A stretch of DNA of 64,000 nucleotides from Paenibacillus castaneae. GTDB lineage: Bacteria > Bacillota > Bacilli > Paenibacillales > Paenibacillaceae. Shown here one piece after another: positions 8,285-16,613 of this stretch. The stretch covers positions 1,936,290 through 2,000,289 of the forward strand of contig NZ_KZ614144.1 in assembly GCF_002884445.1 (NCBI RefSeq), given 5' to 3'. Position 1 is the stretch's first letter. Each line of letters starts with the position of its first letter. The translations under genes and the position numbers were made by a program. The notes below the pieces were generated by a model. It did not search any database. It saw nothing but the letters and a program-made list of their open reading frames with translations, and was not told the origin of the DNA.

Positions 8285-9658
8285 ATGAAAATTCGCAAAA
8301 TGATGATGATGTTGTGCACACTCGTTCTCGTGCTTTCCGCATGCAGCAGCGGCTCTGGCAACAGCAACACCAAGAACAATGGTATGGGCAACGGTTCGAA
8401 CAAAGATGCGAGCACGGAGACGACAACACCGGAAGTAGAAAAAGAAGAAGATGTAAGTTCGCCTGTGATGGACTTCGACATGGGCGGTAGAACGATCAAA
8501 GTCGTTTCGTGGTGGAATATGGAAATAAACGAGGATAACCCTGACAATATTCAACGCAAGAAAAATCTGGATGAACTGATGAAGAAGCACAACTTCAAAA
8601 TCGAGTACATCGCAATCGATTATGGCGAGTATCAACAGAAAGTCACTGCATCCCTGTTAGCCGGCGAACCTATTGGCGATATCGTTCGTTTAGGTAAAAA
8701 CTATACGATTCCAACGTTGGTGAAGCAAGATTTGCTGTGGCCAGTTGACGAGTATACGAAAAACACGAAGGTTTTCAATCAAAAGGCTACGAACGAATAT
8801 ATGCAATATGAAGGACGAGGCTACGGATTTAGCGAAGGCCAAGGAAATCTTATCCAAGGTGTTTTCTACAACCGTACGCTTATGAATCAGCTTGGCATGA
8901 AGTCGCTTCAAGATTATGTAAAGGAAGATAATTGGAATTGGGATACATTCGTACAAGTAGCTAAAGAAGCTAATAAAGATACAAATAACGATGGCAAGCT
9001 GGACACGTGGGGCCTAGCAAATTCGCAGGTGGTGGAGCACGCTCTGTACTCGAATAATGCCTTCCTGACCAAAGGAAACAAACAAAATCTCGATGACCCT
9101 GCTACACAGGAAACATTGAATTTCTTATCTAAACTGGCTACTGAACAGGTTTATAGACCTTCTGAGGGTGGAGATTGGACAGAGCCAGGCCAATTCTTCC
9201 GTCAAGGCAACACACTAATGTATGCCGGGGCTATTTATGAGCTGGGAGGCTTTAAAACGGATATGCCGGACGTTGACATCGGCTTCGTTCCGTTCCCGAA
9301 AGGACCAAGCACGACTGAGTACCATTCAGGTGAAGGTGCGTTCCAAGCGCTCACGATTCCGAAAGCGATCCAGCATCCGGAGCAGTTGTTGTACATCTGG
9401 GAGAAAATCAATGATATTGATTCTGAATACGATTATCCGGATCAAGCTTCCCTTGAAACTTTGTTTAGCAACGAAGATGATATCAACAATGCCCGTGAAG
9501 TGGGAGCTGGAATGATTGTATTCGATCACAATTCGTTCCCGAATTTAAAGTTCTGGGATTTTGTCGGTGAAATCAATAGCGGGATCTCGGTGTCCACGGT
9601 TGTCGAGAAATACAAAGCGACGTTCCAGGCGGCGATTAACGAAGTGTACGGTTCTTAA
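8285..9658 (+). CDS. Extracellular solute-binding lipoprotein of a carbohydrate ABC importer
   Basis: Family-1 type binding protein of 457 aa. The signal peptide ends in a lipobox (VLSAC, Cys at about residue 20), followed by a Ser/Gly/Asn-rich linker and an acidic Glu-rich stretch. The mature part has the class features KVVSWWNMEINEDN near the start, a DTNNDGKLDTWGL calcium-loop-like motif, and a C-terminal FPKGPSTTEYHSG region. ATG at 8285 follows AGGGGG. It is first in the locus and is followed by a strong hairpin, which may let it be made in excess over downstream genes. Ligand inferred to be xylo-oligosaccharide from the surrounding GH10 and GH43 genes. Confidence 0.88.
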   Translation: MKIRKMMMMLCTLVLVLSACSSGSGNSNTKNNGMGNGSNKDASTETTTPEVEKEEDVSSPVMDFDMGGRTIKVVSWWNMEINEDNPDNIQRKKNLDELMKKHNFKIEYIAIDYGEYQQKVTASLLAGEPIGDIVRLGKNYTIPTLVKQDLLWPVDEYTKNTKVFNQKATNEYMQYEGRGYGFSEGQGNLIQGVFYNRTLMNQLGMKSLQDYVKEDNWNWDTFVQVAKEANKDTNNDGKLDTWGLANSQVVEHALYSNNAFLTKGNKQNLDDPATQETLNFLSKLATEQVYRPSEGGDWTEPGQFFRQGNTLMYAGAIYELGGFKTDMPDVDIGFVPFPKGPSTTEYHSGEGAFQALTIPKAIQHPEQLLYIWEKINDIDSEYDYPDQASLETLFSNEDDINNAREVGAGMIVFDHNSFPNLKFWDFVGEINSGISVSTVVEKYKATFQAAINEVYGS

Positions 9659-9676
9659 CATGTGACAGCGTGTGAC

Positions 9677-9725
9677 CAACAGTCCCCATTTAGAATTATT
9701 TTCTATATGGGGACTGTTGTTGAAT
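9677..9725 (+). terminator. Intra-operon hairpin / partial terminator after first binding-protein gene
   Basis: Perfect 13-base inverted repeat (9677-9689 with 9707-9719; arm CAACAGTCCCCAT) and a modest T-containing tail. The next gene starts 30 bases later in the same direction, so it probably attenuates read-through or stabilises the upstream mRNA rather than ending the operon. Confidence 0.65.
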
Positions 9726-9754
9726 AAAATCTCTTGCTGCAGGAGGGAGAACAG

Positions 9755-12649
9755 TTGAACTTCAGAAAGAAGAACTACGTCATTATCATACTAGTTCTTG
9801 CCGTACTGGTATCGTCGATATGGGCTTTCTTTCCTTCAGATTCGTCCGATAATAGGCGCGCCATGGCAATGGCGGACTTCAAAGCCGTTACGGCATCGGC
9901 AGGAGAAGATGGCTATGATGTGTATTTAAAAAGCCACTCAGCTGCGGTAAGGCCGGATGAGGTCATCCGAATCGAGGGCGAGAGTTTCTCGAGAACGACC
10001 GGCGATGGCTTCGAAATCGCAGATCGTCTGAATGGGCTTGACGGAAAAGCGGTAATCACGCCGGAATCCGGGGCAATTAGTTGGGATGTGAAAGTTGAGC
10101 ATGCAGGTTTGTATAATGTGAGACTTCATTATTTGCCTATAGAAGGAAAAAGCTCTGCCATTGAAAGACAGTTTTCTATTAACGAGGAAATCCCTTTTAA
10201 GGGTGCTGACATCCTATTATTCGACCGCATTTGGGGGAATAGACAGGATGAGATCGAGAAAGATGATCGGGGCAATGAAATTCGTCCTAGACAAGTTGAA
10301 AAGCAGGCATGGCAAATCTCTGCATTGACTGACCGTAACGGTTATTATGACGAGCCTTATTCCTTTTATTTCGAGAGCGGACAGCAATCGATTTCCTTAA
10401 CGGCCTTAAGGGAACCGATGGCGATTGATTATATTGAGCTGTACCAGGACCATGAATTAATTAAGTATCAGGATAAGAAGCGGGAATACGAGCTGGAAGG
10501 AATCAAGCCCGTCAAGGATCAGTATATTGTCATCCAAGCGGAGAATGCTGTCTCCAAGTCATCGCCTACTTTATATCCGTTATCGGACAGATCGAGTCCA
10601 ACCGTCGTTCCTTACAACGTATCGAAGATCAGAATTAATACGATTGGCGGAACGAACTGGAAGCTTCCCGGGCAGTGGATCGAATGGGAGTTCCAGACTG
10701 AAGAAGACGGATTGTATCAAATCGCGCTGAAGCAGAAGCAGGATCAATTGCGTGGGGTTTACGCTACGAGAAGCTTGACGATAGATGGACAGGTTCCATT
10801 TCAGGAAATGAAGCGTCTTCGCTTTAATTTCGATCTAGATTGGAAAATGAACGTGTTAGGCGGAGATGAGCCTTACCTTTTCCATTTGACGAAGGGTACG
10901 CATCGCATTCGCATGATGGTTTCTCTTGGCGATATCGCCCCTTTGATTCGAACGATCGAATCGAGTGTGCTTCAACTGAACGAATTGTACCGAAAGATAT
11001 TGATGATTACGTCGAATACGCCCGATCCGTTCCGTGATTATCAATTGGAGAAGCGAATTCCTGACATGGTCAAAACGTTTGAAGAGCAAGCAGTCGTAAT
11101 TCAGAGTGTGGCTGATTATTTGGAGCAATCGACGGGAGAACGAAGTGATAAGGTAGCTGTTCTTCATACGATGATCGGCCAACTGAAAGAAATGGCGATC
11201 AATCCAGAGACTGTCGGCAATCGCTTGAATGCATTCAAGGTCAACGTCGGTGGTCTAGGCACATGGATTCTTACCGTGCGAGAGCAGCCCCTTTCCCTTG
11301 ATTATTTGATCGTTTCTTCGCCAGACCGGAAGCTTCCGCGAGCTAAAGCGACGTTTATGGAGAAGATCAAGCATGAGCTTGGGGCTTACTTTGCCTCGTA
11401 TTCGGAGGATTACGACAGTATTGGCAATACGAACGGGGAGCAAGACAAGAAGATCACGGTCTGGATCACGACAGGTCGAGATCAGGCACAAGTGCTCAAG
11501 AGCTTAATCGATGACTCCTTTACGCCGGAATCGAATATAGCAGTAGACCTGAGACTCGTGCCTGGCAACATTCTTCTGCCGGCTACGCTAGCTAGCGAGG
11601 GGCCGGACGTCGCCATGCAGATCGGTGAAGATGTTCCGGTGAATTACGCCATGAGGGGTGCGGCAGCAGATTTGACGAAATTTGCCGATTTCGATGAAGT
11701 CTCAACTCGCTTCCATGACAGTGGACTCGTACCTTATAAGTACGATAATGGCGTTTATGCCTTGCCTGAGCAGCAGTCGTTCCCGATGCTCTTTTATCGA
11801 AAGGATATTCTTAAAGAGCTAGGCTTGACTCCGCCAAAAACATGGCAGGACATCTACAACATGATTTCCGTTCTTCAGAAGCATAACATGGAATTCTGGC
11901 TGCCGATCGAGTCTACGAACGCGAGTCTTGTTCCGAATGCGACCTTCTCCATGCTGCTTTATCAGAATAGTGGCGAGTTTTATCAGAAAGGCGATAAGAA
12001 GAGCGCCCTTGATAGCGATATTTCAATGGAAATGTTCAAGAAGTGGACGCAATTTTATACGAACTATAAATTCCCTGTGCAGGCGGATTTTCCTAACCGA
12101 TTCAGAACGGGTGAGATGCCGATCGGCATCGCGGATTATACGACTTACAACATGTTGACGGTCATGGCGCCGGAAATCAAAGGTTTATGGGATTTCACAA
12201 TCGTGCCAGGCACTGAGAAGGAGAACGGCACTGTTAATCACGAAGTGGCTAGCCATACAACAGGTGTCATGATGTTGGAAAACACAGATAATAAGGACGC
12301 GTCGTGGGAGTTCATGAAATGGTGGACCAGCAAGGAAACGCAGATTGCTTACGGACGCGAGATGGAAGGCCTGATGGGAGAAGCTGCACGCTATCCGACG
12401 GCCAATGCCGAAGCGCTCGAGGAATTGCCGTGGCCGGTCAAAGATTATACAAATCTTGCGAGCCAATGGGAGTGGGTCAGAGGTATTCCGCAAGTGCCTG
12501 GCGGCTACTTCACCGGCAGACATCTGGACAATGCGTTCCGCAAGGTCATCAACGCCAGCGAGAATCCTCGAGAAGCATTGAACGATTACGTGCTGTACAT
12601 CAATGACGAAATCGAGATCAAGCGGAAAGAATTCAATTTACCGTATTAG
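9755..12649 (+). CDS. Membrane-anchored solute-binding protein fused to two jelly-roll domains (964 aa)
   Basis: The TTG at 9755 is preferred because AGGAGG ends eight bases before it. An N-terminal transmembrane helix (about residues 7-26, VIIILVLAVLVSSIW) without lipobox anchors the protein. Two beta-sandwich modules resembling CBM6/35 folds follow: about 65-240 (VIRIEGESFSRTTGDGF start) and 255-410 (QYIVIQAENAV start). After a helical linker (410-500), residues about 570-950 form a family-1 solute-binding domain (KITVWITTGRDQAQVLKSLI start; LTPPKTWQDIYNMISVLQKH inside). This is about twice the length of normal binding proteins. The two sandwiches could hold the polysaccharide near the permease. 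It directly precedes the first permease pair. Confidence 0.8.
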   Translation: MNFRKKNYVIIILVLAVLVSSIWAFFPSDSSDNRRAMAMADFKAVTASAGEDGYDVYLKSHSAAVRPDEVIRIEGESFSRTTGDGFEIADRLNGLDGKAVITPESGAISWDVKVEHAGLYNVRLHYLPIEGKSSAIERQFSINEEIPFKGADILLFDRIWGNRQDEIEKDDRGNEIRPRQVEKQAWQISALTDRNGYYDEPYSFYFESGQQSISLTALREPMAIDYIELYQDHELIKYQDKKREYELEGIKPVKDQYIVIQAENAVSKSSPTLYPLSDRSSPTVVPYNVSKIRINTIGGTNWKLPGQWIEWEFQTEEDGLYQIALKQKQDQLRGVYATRSLTIDGQVPFQEMKRLRFNFDLDWKMNVLGGDEPYLFHLTKGTHRIRMMVSLGDIAPLIRTIESSVLQLNELYRKILMITSNTPDPFRDYQLEKRIPDMVKTFEEQAVVIQSVADYLEQSTGERSDKVAVLHTMIGQLKEMAINPETVGNRLNAFKVNVGGLGTWILTVREQPLSLDYLIVSSPDRKLPRAKATFMEKIKHELGAYFASYSEDYDSIGNTNGEQDKKITVWITTGRDQAQVLKSLIDDSFTPESNIAVDLRLVPGNILLPATLASEGPDVAMQIGEDVPVNYAMRGAAADLTKFADFDEVSTRFHDSGLVPYKYDNGVYALPEQQSFPMLFYRKDILKELGLTPPKTWQDIYNMISVLQKHNMEFWLPIESTNASLVPNATFSMLLYQNSGEFYQKGDKKSALDSDISMEMFKKWTQFYTNYKFPVQADFPNRFRTGEMPIGIADYTTYNMLTVMAPEIKGLWDFTIVPGTEKENGTVNHEVASHTTGVMMLENTDNKDASWEFMKWWTSKETQIAYGREMEGLMGEAARYPTANAEALEELPWPVKDYTNLASQWEWVRGIPQVPGGYFTGRHLDNAFRKVINASENPREALNDYVLYINDEIEIKRKEFNLPY

Positions 12650-12666
12650 TTTGGGGGTGGAATCCA

Positions 12667-13623
12667 TTGCAAGCCGAAACAACCAGTCAAGCCGTGTCTA
12701 ACCTTATCCATCCAAAGAAAAAATCAAGATTGGCTCATGTGTGGACAGATTTGAAAAAAAATAAGCATTATTATTTTCTAATGAGTCCGTATATGCTTAT
12801 TTTCTTTACTTTTACAGTTATTCCCGTCGTCTTTTCATTAATTCTCAGCTTTTTTTATTTCAACATGCTTGAATTTCCTCGGTTTGTTGGATGGCAGAAT
12901 TACTCAAGATTGTTTCTGAATGATGACATATTCATGATTGCACTGAAGAACACATTTATATTTGCAATCATTACCGGACCGGTCAGCTACATTGCTTGCT
13001 TTATTTTCGCATGGATCATCAATGAGCTTTCGCCAAAGGTTCGGGCATTTATGACTTTGATCTTCTATGCGCCGGCGATTTCAGGGAACGTATTTTTCAT
13101 TTGGTTAATCGTATTTTCCGGGGACCGATACGGTTATTTAAACGGTTTCTTGATCAAGCTCGGAGTCATATTGGAACCGATTTTATGGTTGACGAATGAG
13201 AAGTATATTCTTGTTATTATCATGATTGTACAGCTCTGGCTTAGTCTGGGCACCAGTTTCTTAGCCTTTATTGCCGGATTGCAGACGGTTGACAGGACGC
13301 TGATCGAAGCGGGCGCGGTAGATGGAATCAAAAACCGTTGGCAGGAACTATGGTTCATCACGCTGCCCTCAATGAGGCCGCAGTTGATGTTCGGTGCAGT
13401 TATGCAGATTACAGGGTCGCTTGCTGTTGCTGACATTACGATAGCCCTTGCGGGCTTTCCGAGTGTCAACTATGCAGCGCATACGATTGTTACGCATCTG
13501 ATGGACTATGGCACCATTCGATTTGAGATGGGCTATGCGTCCGCTATTGCGACTGTGCTCTTTGGCATTATGATCGGAACCAACAAGCTGACGCAAGCTT
13601 TGCTCAGAAAGGTAGGTGAGTGA
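12667..13623 (+). CDS. Sugar ABC transporter permease, MalF/LplB type (pair 1)
   Basis: Inner-membrane subunit with six predicted helices. The cytoplasmic EAA loop is seen as LIEAGAVDGIKNRWQELWF followed by ITLP. The TTG at 12667 follows GGGGGTGG. The gene overlaps the next permease by four bases. An N-terminal cytoplasmic tail of about 35 residues is typical of the family. It pairs with the product of 13620 and with one of the two upstream binding proteins. No ATPase gene is nearby. Confidence 0.9.
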   Translation: MQAETTSQAVSNLIHPKKKSRLAHVWTDLKKNKHYYFLMSPYMLIFFTFTVIPVVFSLILSFFYFNMLEFPRFVGWQNYSRLFLNDDIFMIALKNTFIFAIITGPVSYIACFIFAWIINELSPKVRAFMTLIFYAPAISGNVFFIWLIVFSGDRYGYLNGFLIKLGVILEPILWLTNEKYILVIIMIVQLWLSLGTSFLAFIAGLQTVDRTLIEAGAVDGIKNRWQELWFITLPSMRPQLMFGAVMQITGSLAVADITIALAGFPSVNYAAHTIVTHLMDYGTIRFEMGYASAIATVLFGIMIGTNKLTQALLRKVGE

Positions 13624-14501
13624 CGTTGGTCGTGAAAATGATGAGCGTATTCAGAACGACGAGAAAGCTGAATCGTTCTTTTACCGTCAGCTTTATATTG
13701 TTCGTGTTTCTTGCTGTGTTCGGAGCTTTCATGGCGCTGCCGTTGATTTATGCGGTGAACAATGCATTCAAACCACTTGATGAATTATTCATCTTCCCAC
13801 CGAGATTCTTTGTGAATAATCCGACACTAGAGAATTTCTACGACCTAGTCGCATTGATGGGCAATTCATGGGTGCCGCTATCGCGCTATATCGCCAATAC
13901 GCTGCTCATTACAGTAATCGGGACTGCAGGACATATATTGCTCGCATCCGCGGCGGCATATCCGCTGGCGAAATATAAATTTCTTGGCTCGAAGATGCTG
14001 TTCTCGATTGTCATCCTGTCGCTCATGTTCTCAGGACATGTCACGGCCATTCCAAACTACATGGTTATGTCTTGGCTCGGCTGGATTAACACCCATGCAT
14101 CGATTATTGTGCCGTCGCTCGCGTTTCCATTAGGGTTGTTTCTGATGAAGCAATTTATCGAGCAAATTCCGACAGCCTTGTTGGAAGCGGCCAAGATTGA
14201 TGGGGCGAATGAATATCGAATTTATTGGAACATTGTTATGCCGAATGTTAAGCCTGCATGGTTAACGCTCATGATTTTGCAGTTTCCTGCACTTTGGGGG
14301 ACTGATGGAGGCAGCTTCATATACAGCGAGAACTTAAAGACGCTTCATTATGCGCTTGGTCAGATTACAGCAGGAGGAATCGCCCGCGCAGGCGTTGGAG
14401 CGGCAGTAGCGCTCATCTTGATGGTTGTTCCGATTACGCTCTTTGTCATCTCTCAGAGCAGCGTCATTCAGACGATGGCTACCTCCGGGATGAAAGAGTA
14501 G
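13620..14501 (+). CDS. Carbohydrate ABC transporter permease, MalG/YtcP type (pair 1)
   Basis: Second half of permease pair 1, six predicted helices, with EAA loop LLEAAKIDGANEYRIYW. The GTG at 13620 overlaps the upstream stop (GTGA); a TTG at 13626 or a GTG at 13632 would be spaced better from AGGTGAG, so the exact start is open. This subunit faces the binding protein and the shared ATPase. It is followed after 13 bases by the NHL/TPR protein gene. Confidence 0.88.
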   Translation: MTLVVKMMSVFRTTRKLNRSFTVSFILFVFLAVFGAFMALPLIYAVNNAFKPLDELFIFPPRFFVNNPTLENFYDLVALMGNSWVPLSRYIANTLLITVIGTAGHILLASAAAYPLAKYKFLGSKMLFSIVILSLMFSGHVTAIPNYMVMSWLGWINTHASIIVPSLAFPLGLFLMKQFIEQIPTALLEAAKIDGANEYRIYWNIVMPNVKPAWLTLMILQFPALWGTDGGSFIYSENLKTLHYALGQITAGGIARAGVGAAVALILMVVPITLFVISQSSVIQTMATSGMKE

Positions 14502-14514
14502 AAGGGGGACTTGC

Positions 14515-15978
14515 ATGATGTTGAAGAGCAAATCAATAGTAAGAGCGTATCTTCTCGCGGTGGTTTGTTGCTTAATTGGCTTAAGCGAGGGAGGAACTCT
14601 TGTGTACGCGGAAGGCGGCGGGTCGTCCTATAATTATTCCGTTTGGGGCGACACTGTTGCAGCGCCTTCCGCATACGAAGCAAAGCTTTTGCTGAACGGC
14701 ATTTCCTTGGGGGTCGGCGCATTCAACAATCCGAGCGATCTTCATGTTACAGCGGACAACGAAATCTATGTGCTGGATTCCGGCAATAATCGGATCGTCG
14801 TGTTGGATCGACAGTTTCAGAAGACCGCAATTATCGACTCCTTCGAGCATGACGGGCAGTCTGATACTTTCCTTAACCCGCAAGGCATTTTTGTAACGGA
14901 GCAGAAGCATGTTCTGATAGCAGATACGGGAAATAAACGTGTCGTTCACCTCGACCAGAATCACAAATTGGTGAAGATTGTCGATAAGCCCCAATCTGAT
15001 CTGCTTCGAGAAAGCTTTGATTTTCAGCCAGTCCGTGTCGTCATGGACAAAGCGCAGCGTGTCTACGTTATGGCAGTCGGCGTGTTCGACGGATTGATGG
15101 AATTTAGCGCAGAAGGGGCATTTACGTCTTTCATCGGCGCTAATCGCGTTATGGTCGATCCGGTCGAGCTATTCTGGAAGAAATTGTCAACAAAGGCACA
15201 GCGTAGTCAGATGATCATGTTCACCCCGACAGAATTCACGAACTTGGATATTAATGACGAAGGATTTATCTATGCAACGAGCGGGGAATGGGGCGACAAT
15301 ATCCGCAAGCTGAACGCGCAAGGCAGTGACATACTGAGGAGAACGGGCTACTTTAATCCACAAGGGGACATTCGCTATACAAGCGCTAGTGGGCCTTCTA
15401 GGCTTATTGATATCGATGTGACGGACAGCGAAATCTACTCCGTTCTCGATTCTAAGAGGGGCAGGATTTTCACTTACAATGGCGATGGTCATTTCATGTA
15501 CGTATTCGGCGGCTTAGGCAACCAGCTAGGCAAATTCAACTCGCCGGTCGCTATCGAAAGGGTAGGGGACGATTTCCTTGTTCTGGATAAGGCGTTCGGT
15601 GAAATTACCGTATTTCAAACAACGGAATACGGCCGGACGTTGAATGAGGCGGTCAGAAGCTACTATAGAGGCGAAGAGGAAAAAGCATTTCATCTTTACG
15701 AACAGACAATCAACATGAACGCCAATCTCGATTTCGCTTATTCAGGAATCGGCAAGTCGATCCTCCGGCAAGGCGATTATGAAGAGGCAATGCGGTATTT
15801 CAAGCAAAGCCTGGATCAGGGCAATTATTCGAAAGCGTTCCTGCTTTATCGCAAGCAAGTGCTGAGAGAACACTTCGGCACGATTATGACTGTGGTTATC
15901 GGGCTGGTCGCCGTCTTCCTGCTCGTACGGATTTACCGGAGAATGTTGAATAGAAAGAGGGGTGTTTCGGTTGAATAG
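14515..15978 (+). CDS. NHL-repeat / TPR membrane protein of the sugar-uptake cluster
   Basis: A Sec-type signal (about residues 1-31, ending LVYA) leads to a beta-propeller of NHL-like repeats. Examples are FNNPSDLHVTADNEIYVLDS, FLNPQGIFVTEQKHVLIADT and FNSPVAIERVGDDFLVLDKA. A short TPR region (about 375-445: EEEKAFHLYEQTINMN, GDYEEAMRYFKQSLDQGNY) follows, then a single C-terminal transmembrane helix (about 455-475) with a basic tail. The predicted topology puts propeller and TPR outside the cell. No enzyme motif was found. Its position between permease pair 1 and the Yip1 gene suggests a scaffold or glycan-sensing part of the transport complex; that is inference. Confidence 0.75.
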   Translation: MMLKSKSIVRAYLLAVVCCLIGLSEGGTLVYAEGGGSSYNYSVWGDTVAAPSAYEAKLLLNGISLGVGAFNNPSDLHVTADNEIYVLDSGNNRIVVLDRQFQKTAIIDSFEHDGQSDTFLNPQGIFVTEQKHVLIADTGNKRVVHLDQNHKLVKIVDKPQSDLLRESFDFQPVRVVMDKAQRVYVMAVGVFDGLMEFSAEGAFTSFIGANRVMVDPVELFWKKLSTKAQRSQMIMFTPTEFTNLDINDEGFIYATSGEWGDNIRKLNAQGSDILRRTGYFNPQGDIRYTSASGPSRLIDIDVTDSEIYSVLDSKRGRIFTYNGDGHFMYVFGGLGNQLGKFNSPVAIERVGDDFLVLDKAFGEITVFQTTEYGRTLNEAVRSYYRGEEEKAFHLYEQTINMNANLDFAYSGIGKSILRQGDYEEAMRYFKQSLDQGNYSKAFLLYRKQVLREHFGTIMTVVIGLVAVFLLVRIYRRMLNRKRGVSVE

Positions 15979-16597
15979 AGAGATCCTTAAATACCCTTTT
16001 TACCTCATCATGCATCCCTTTAACGGTTATTGGGAGATGAAATATGAAACCAGCAAGAAGATGAACTTGATTTTATCCTTCGCGATCTTGCTGTTGTTGG
16101 TCTTGACCAATGTTCTGGGCAGCCAGTACAGCGGGTTTTTGGTTCATATCTATAATCCCGCCGAAATGAACAGTCTGATGGAGGTCACGTACGTAATCGT
16201 GCCGGTGTTGTTTTGGTGCGTGGCTAATTGGTCGCTGACGACACTAATGGACGGAGAGGGAAAGTTCGTTGAAATATTCACATCGACCTGTTTCGCGCTT
16301 ATTCCGATGGTCATCATCAATTTTCCATGGATTTGGCTAAGCAATGTCATATCGTTGCAGGAGACGACATTCTACTATTTCTGCAACAGCTTTGCCGTCT
16401 TGTGGTCTATGTACTTGTTGTTTATAGGGAATATGACCGTGCATCAATTCACGCCGAGCAAGACGATCGGAACGATCATACTAACGATTGTGGCCATAGG
16501 TTTCATGGCATTCATCTGCTTATTATTTTTTAGCTTAGTCCAACAAATGATATCTTTTGTAACTGTTATTTATCAAGAAATCACCATGAGGAACTAA
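15971..16597 (+). CDS. Yip1-family integral membrane protein
   Basis: About 208 residues with five predicted transmembrane helices; after a short N-terminus (YPFYLIMHPFNGYWEMKYE, the usual Yip1-family entry motif) the chain is almost all membrane. The TTG at 15971 is preferred over GTG 15962 because AGAGGGG is spaced correctly before it. It overlaps the NHL/TPR gene by eight bases and lies ten bases or so before the DUF5696 gene, so the three are translated together. The bacterial members have no assigned function that I know of; a scaffold for the importer is a guess. Confidence 0.75.
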   Translation: MNREILKYPFYLIMHPFNGYWEMKYETSKKMNLILSFAILLLLVLTNVLGSQYSGFLVHIYNPAEMNSLMEVTYVIVPVLFWCVANWSLTTLMDGEGKFVEIFTSTCFALIPMVIINFPWIWLSNVISLQETTFYYFCNSFAVLWSMYLLFIGNMTVHQFTPSKTIGTIILTIVAIGFMAFICLLFFSLVQQMISFVTVIYQEITMRN

Positions 16598-16613
16598 GGA
16601 AGGAGGAATGGAG

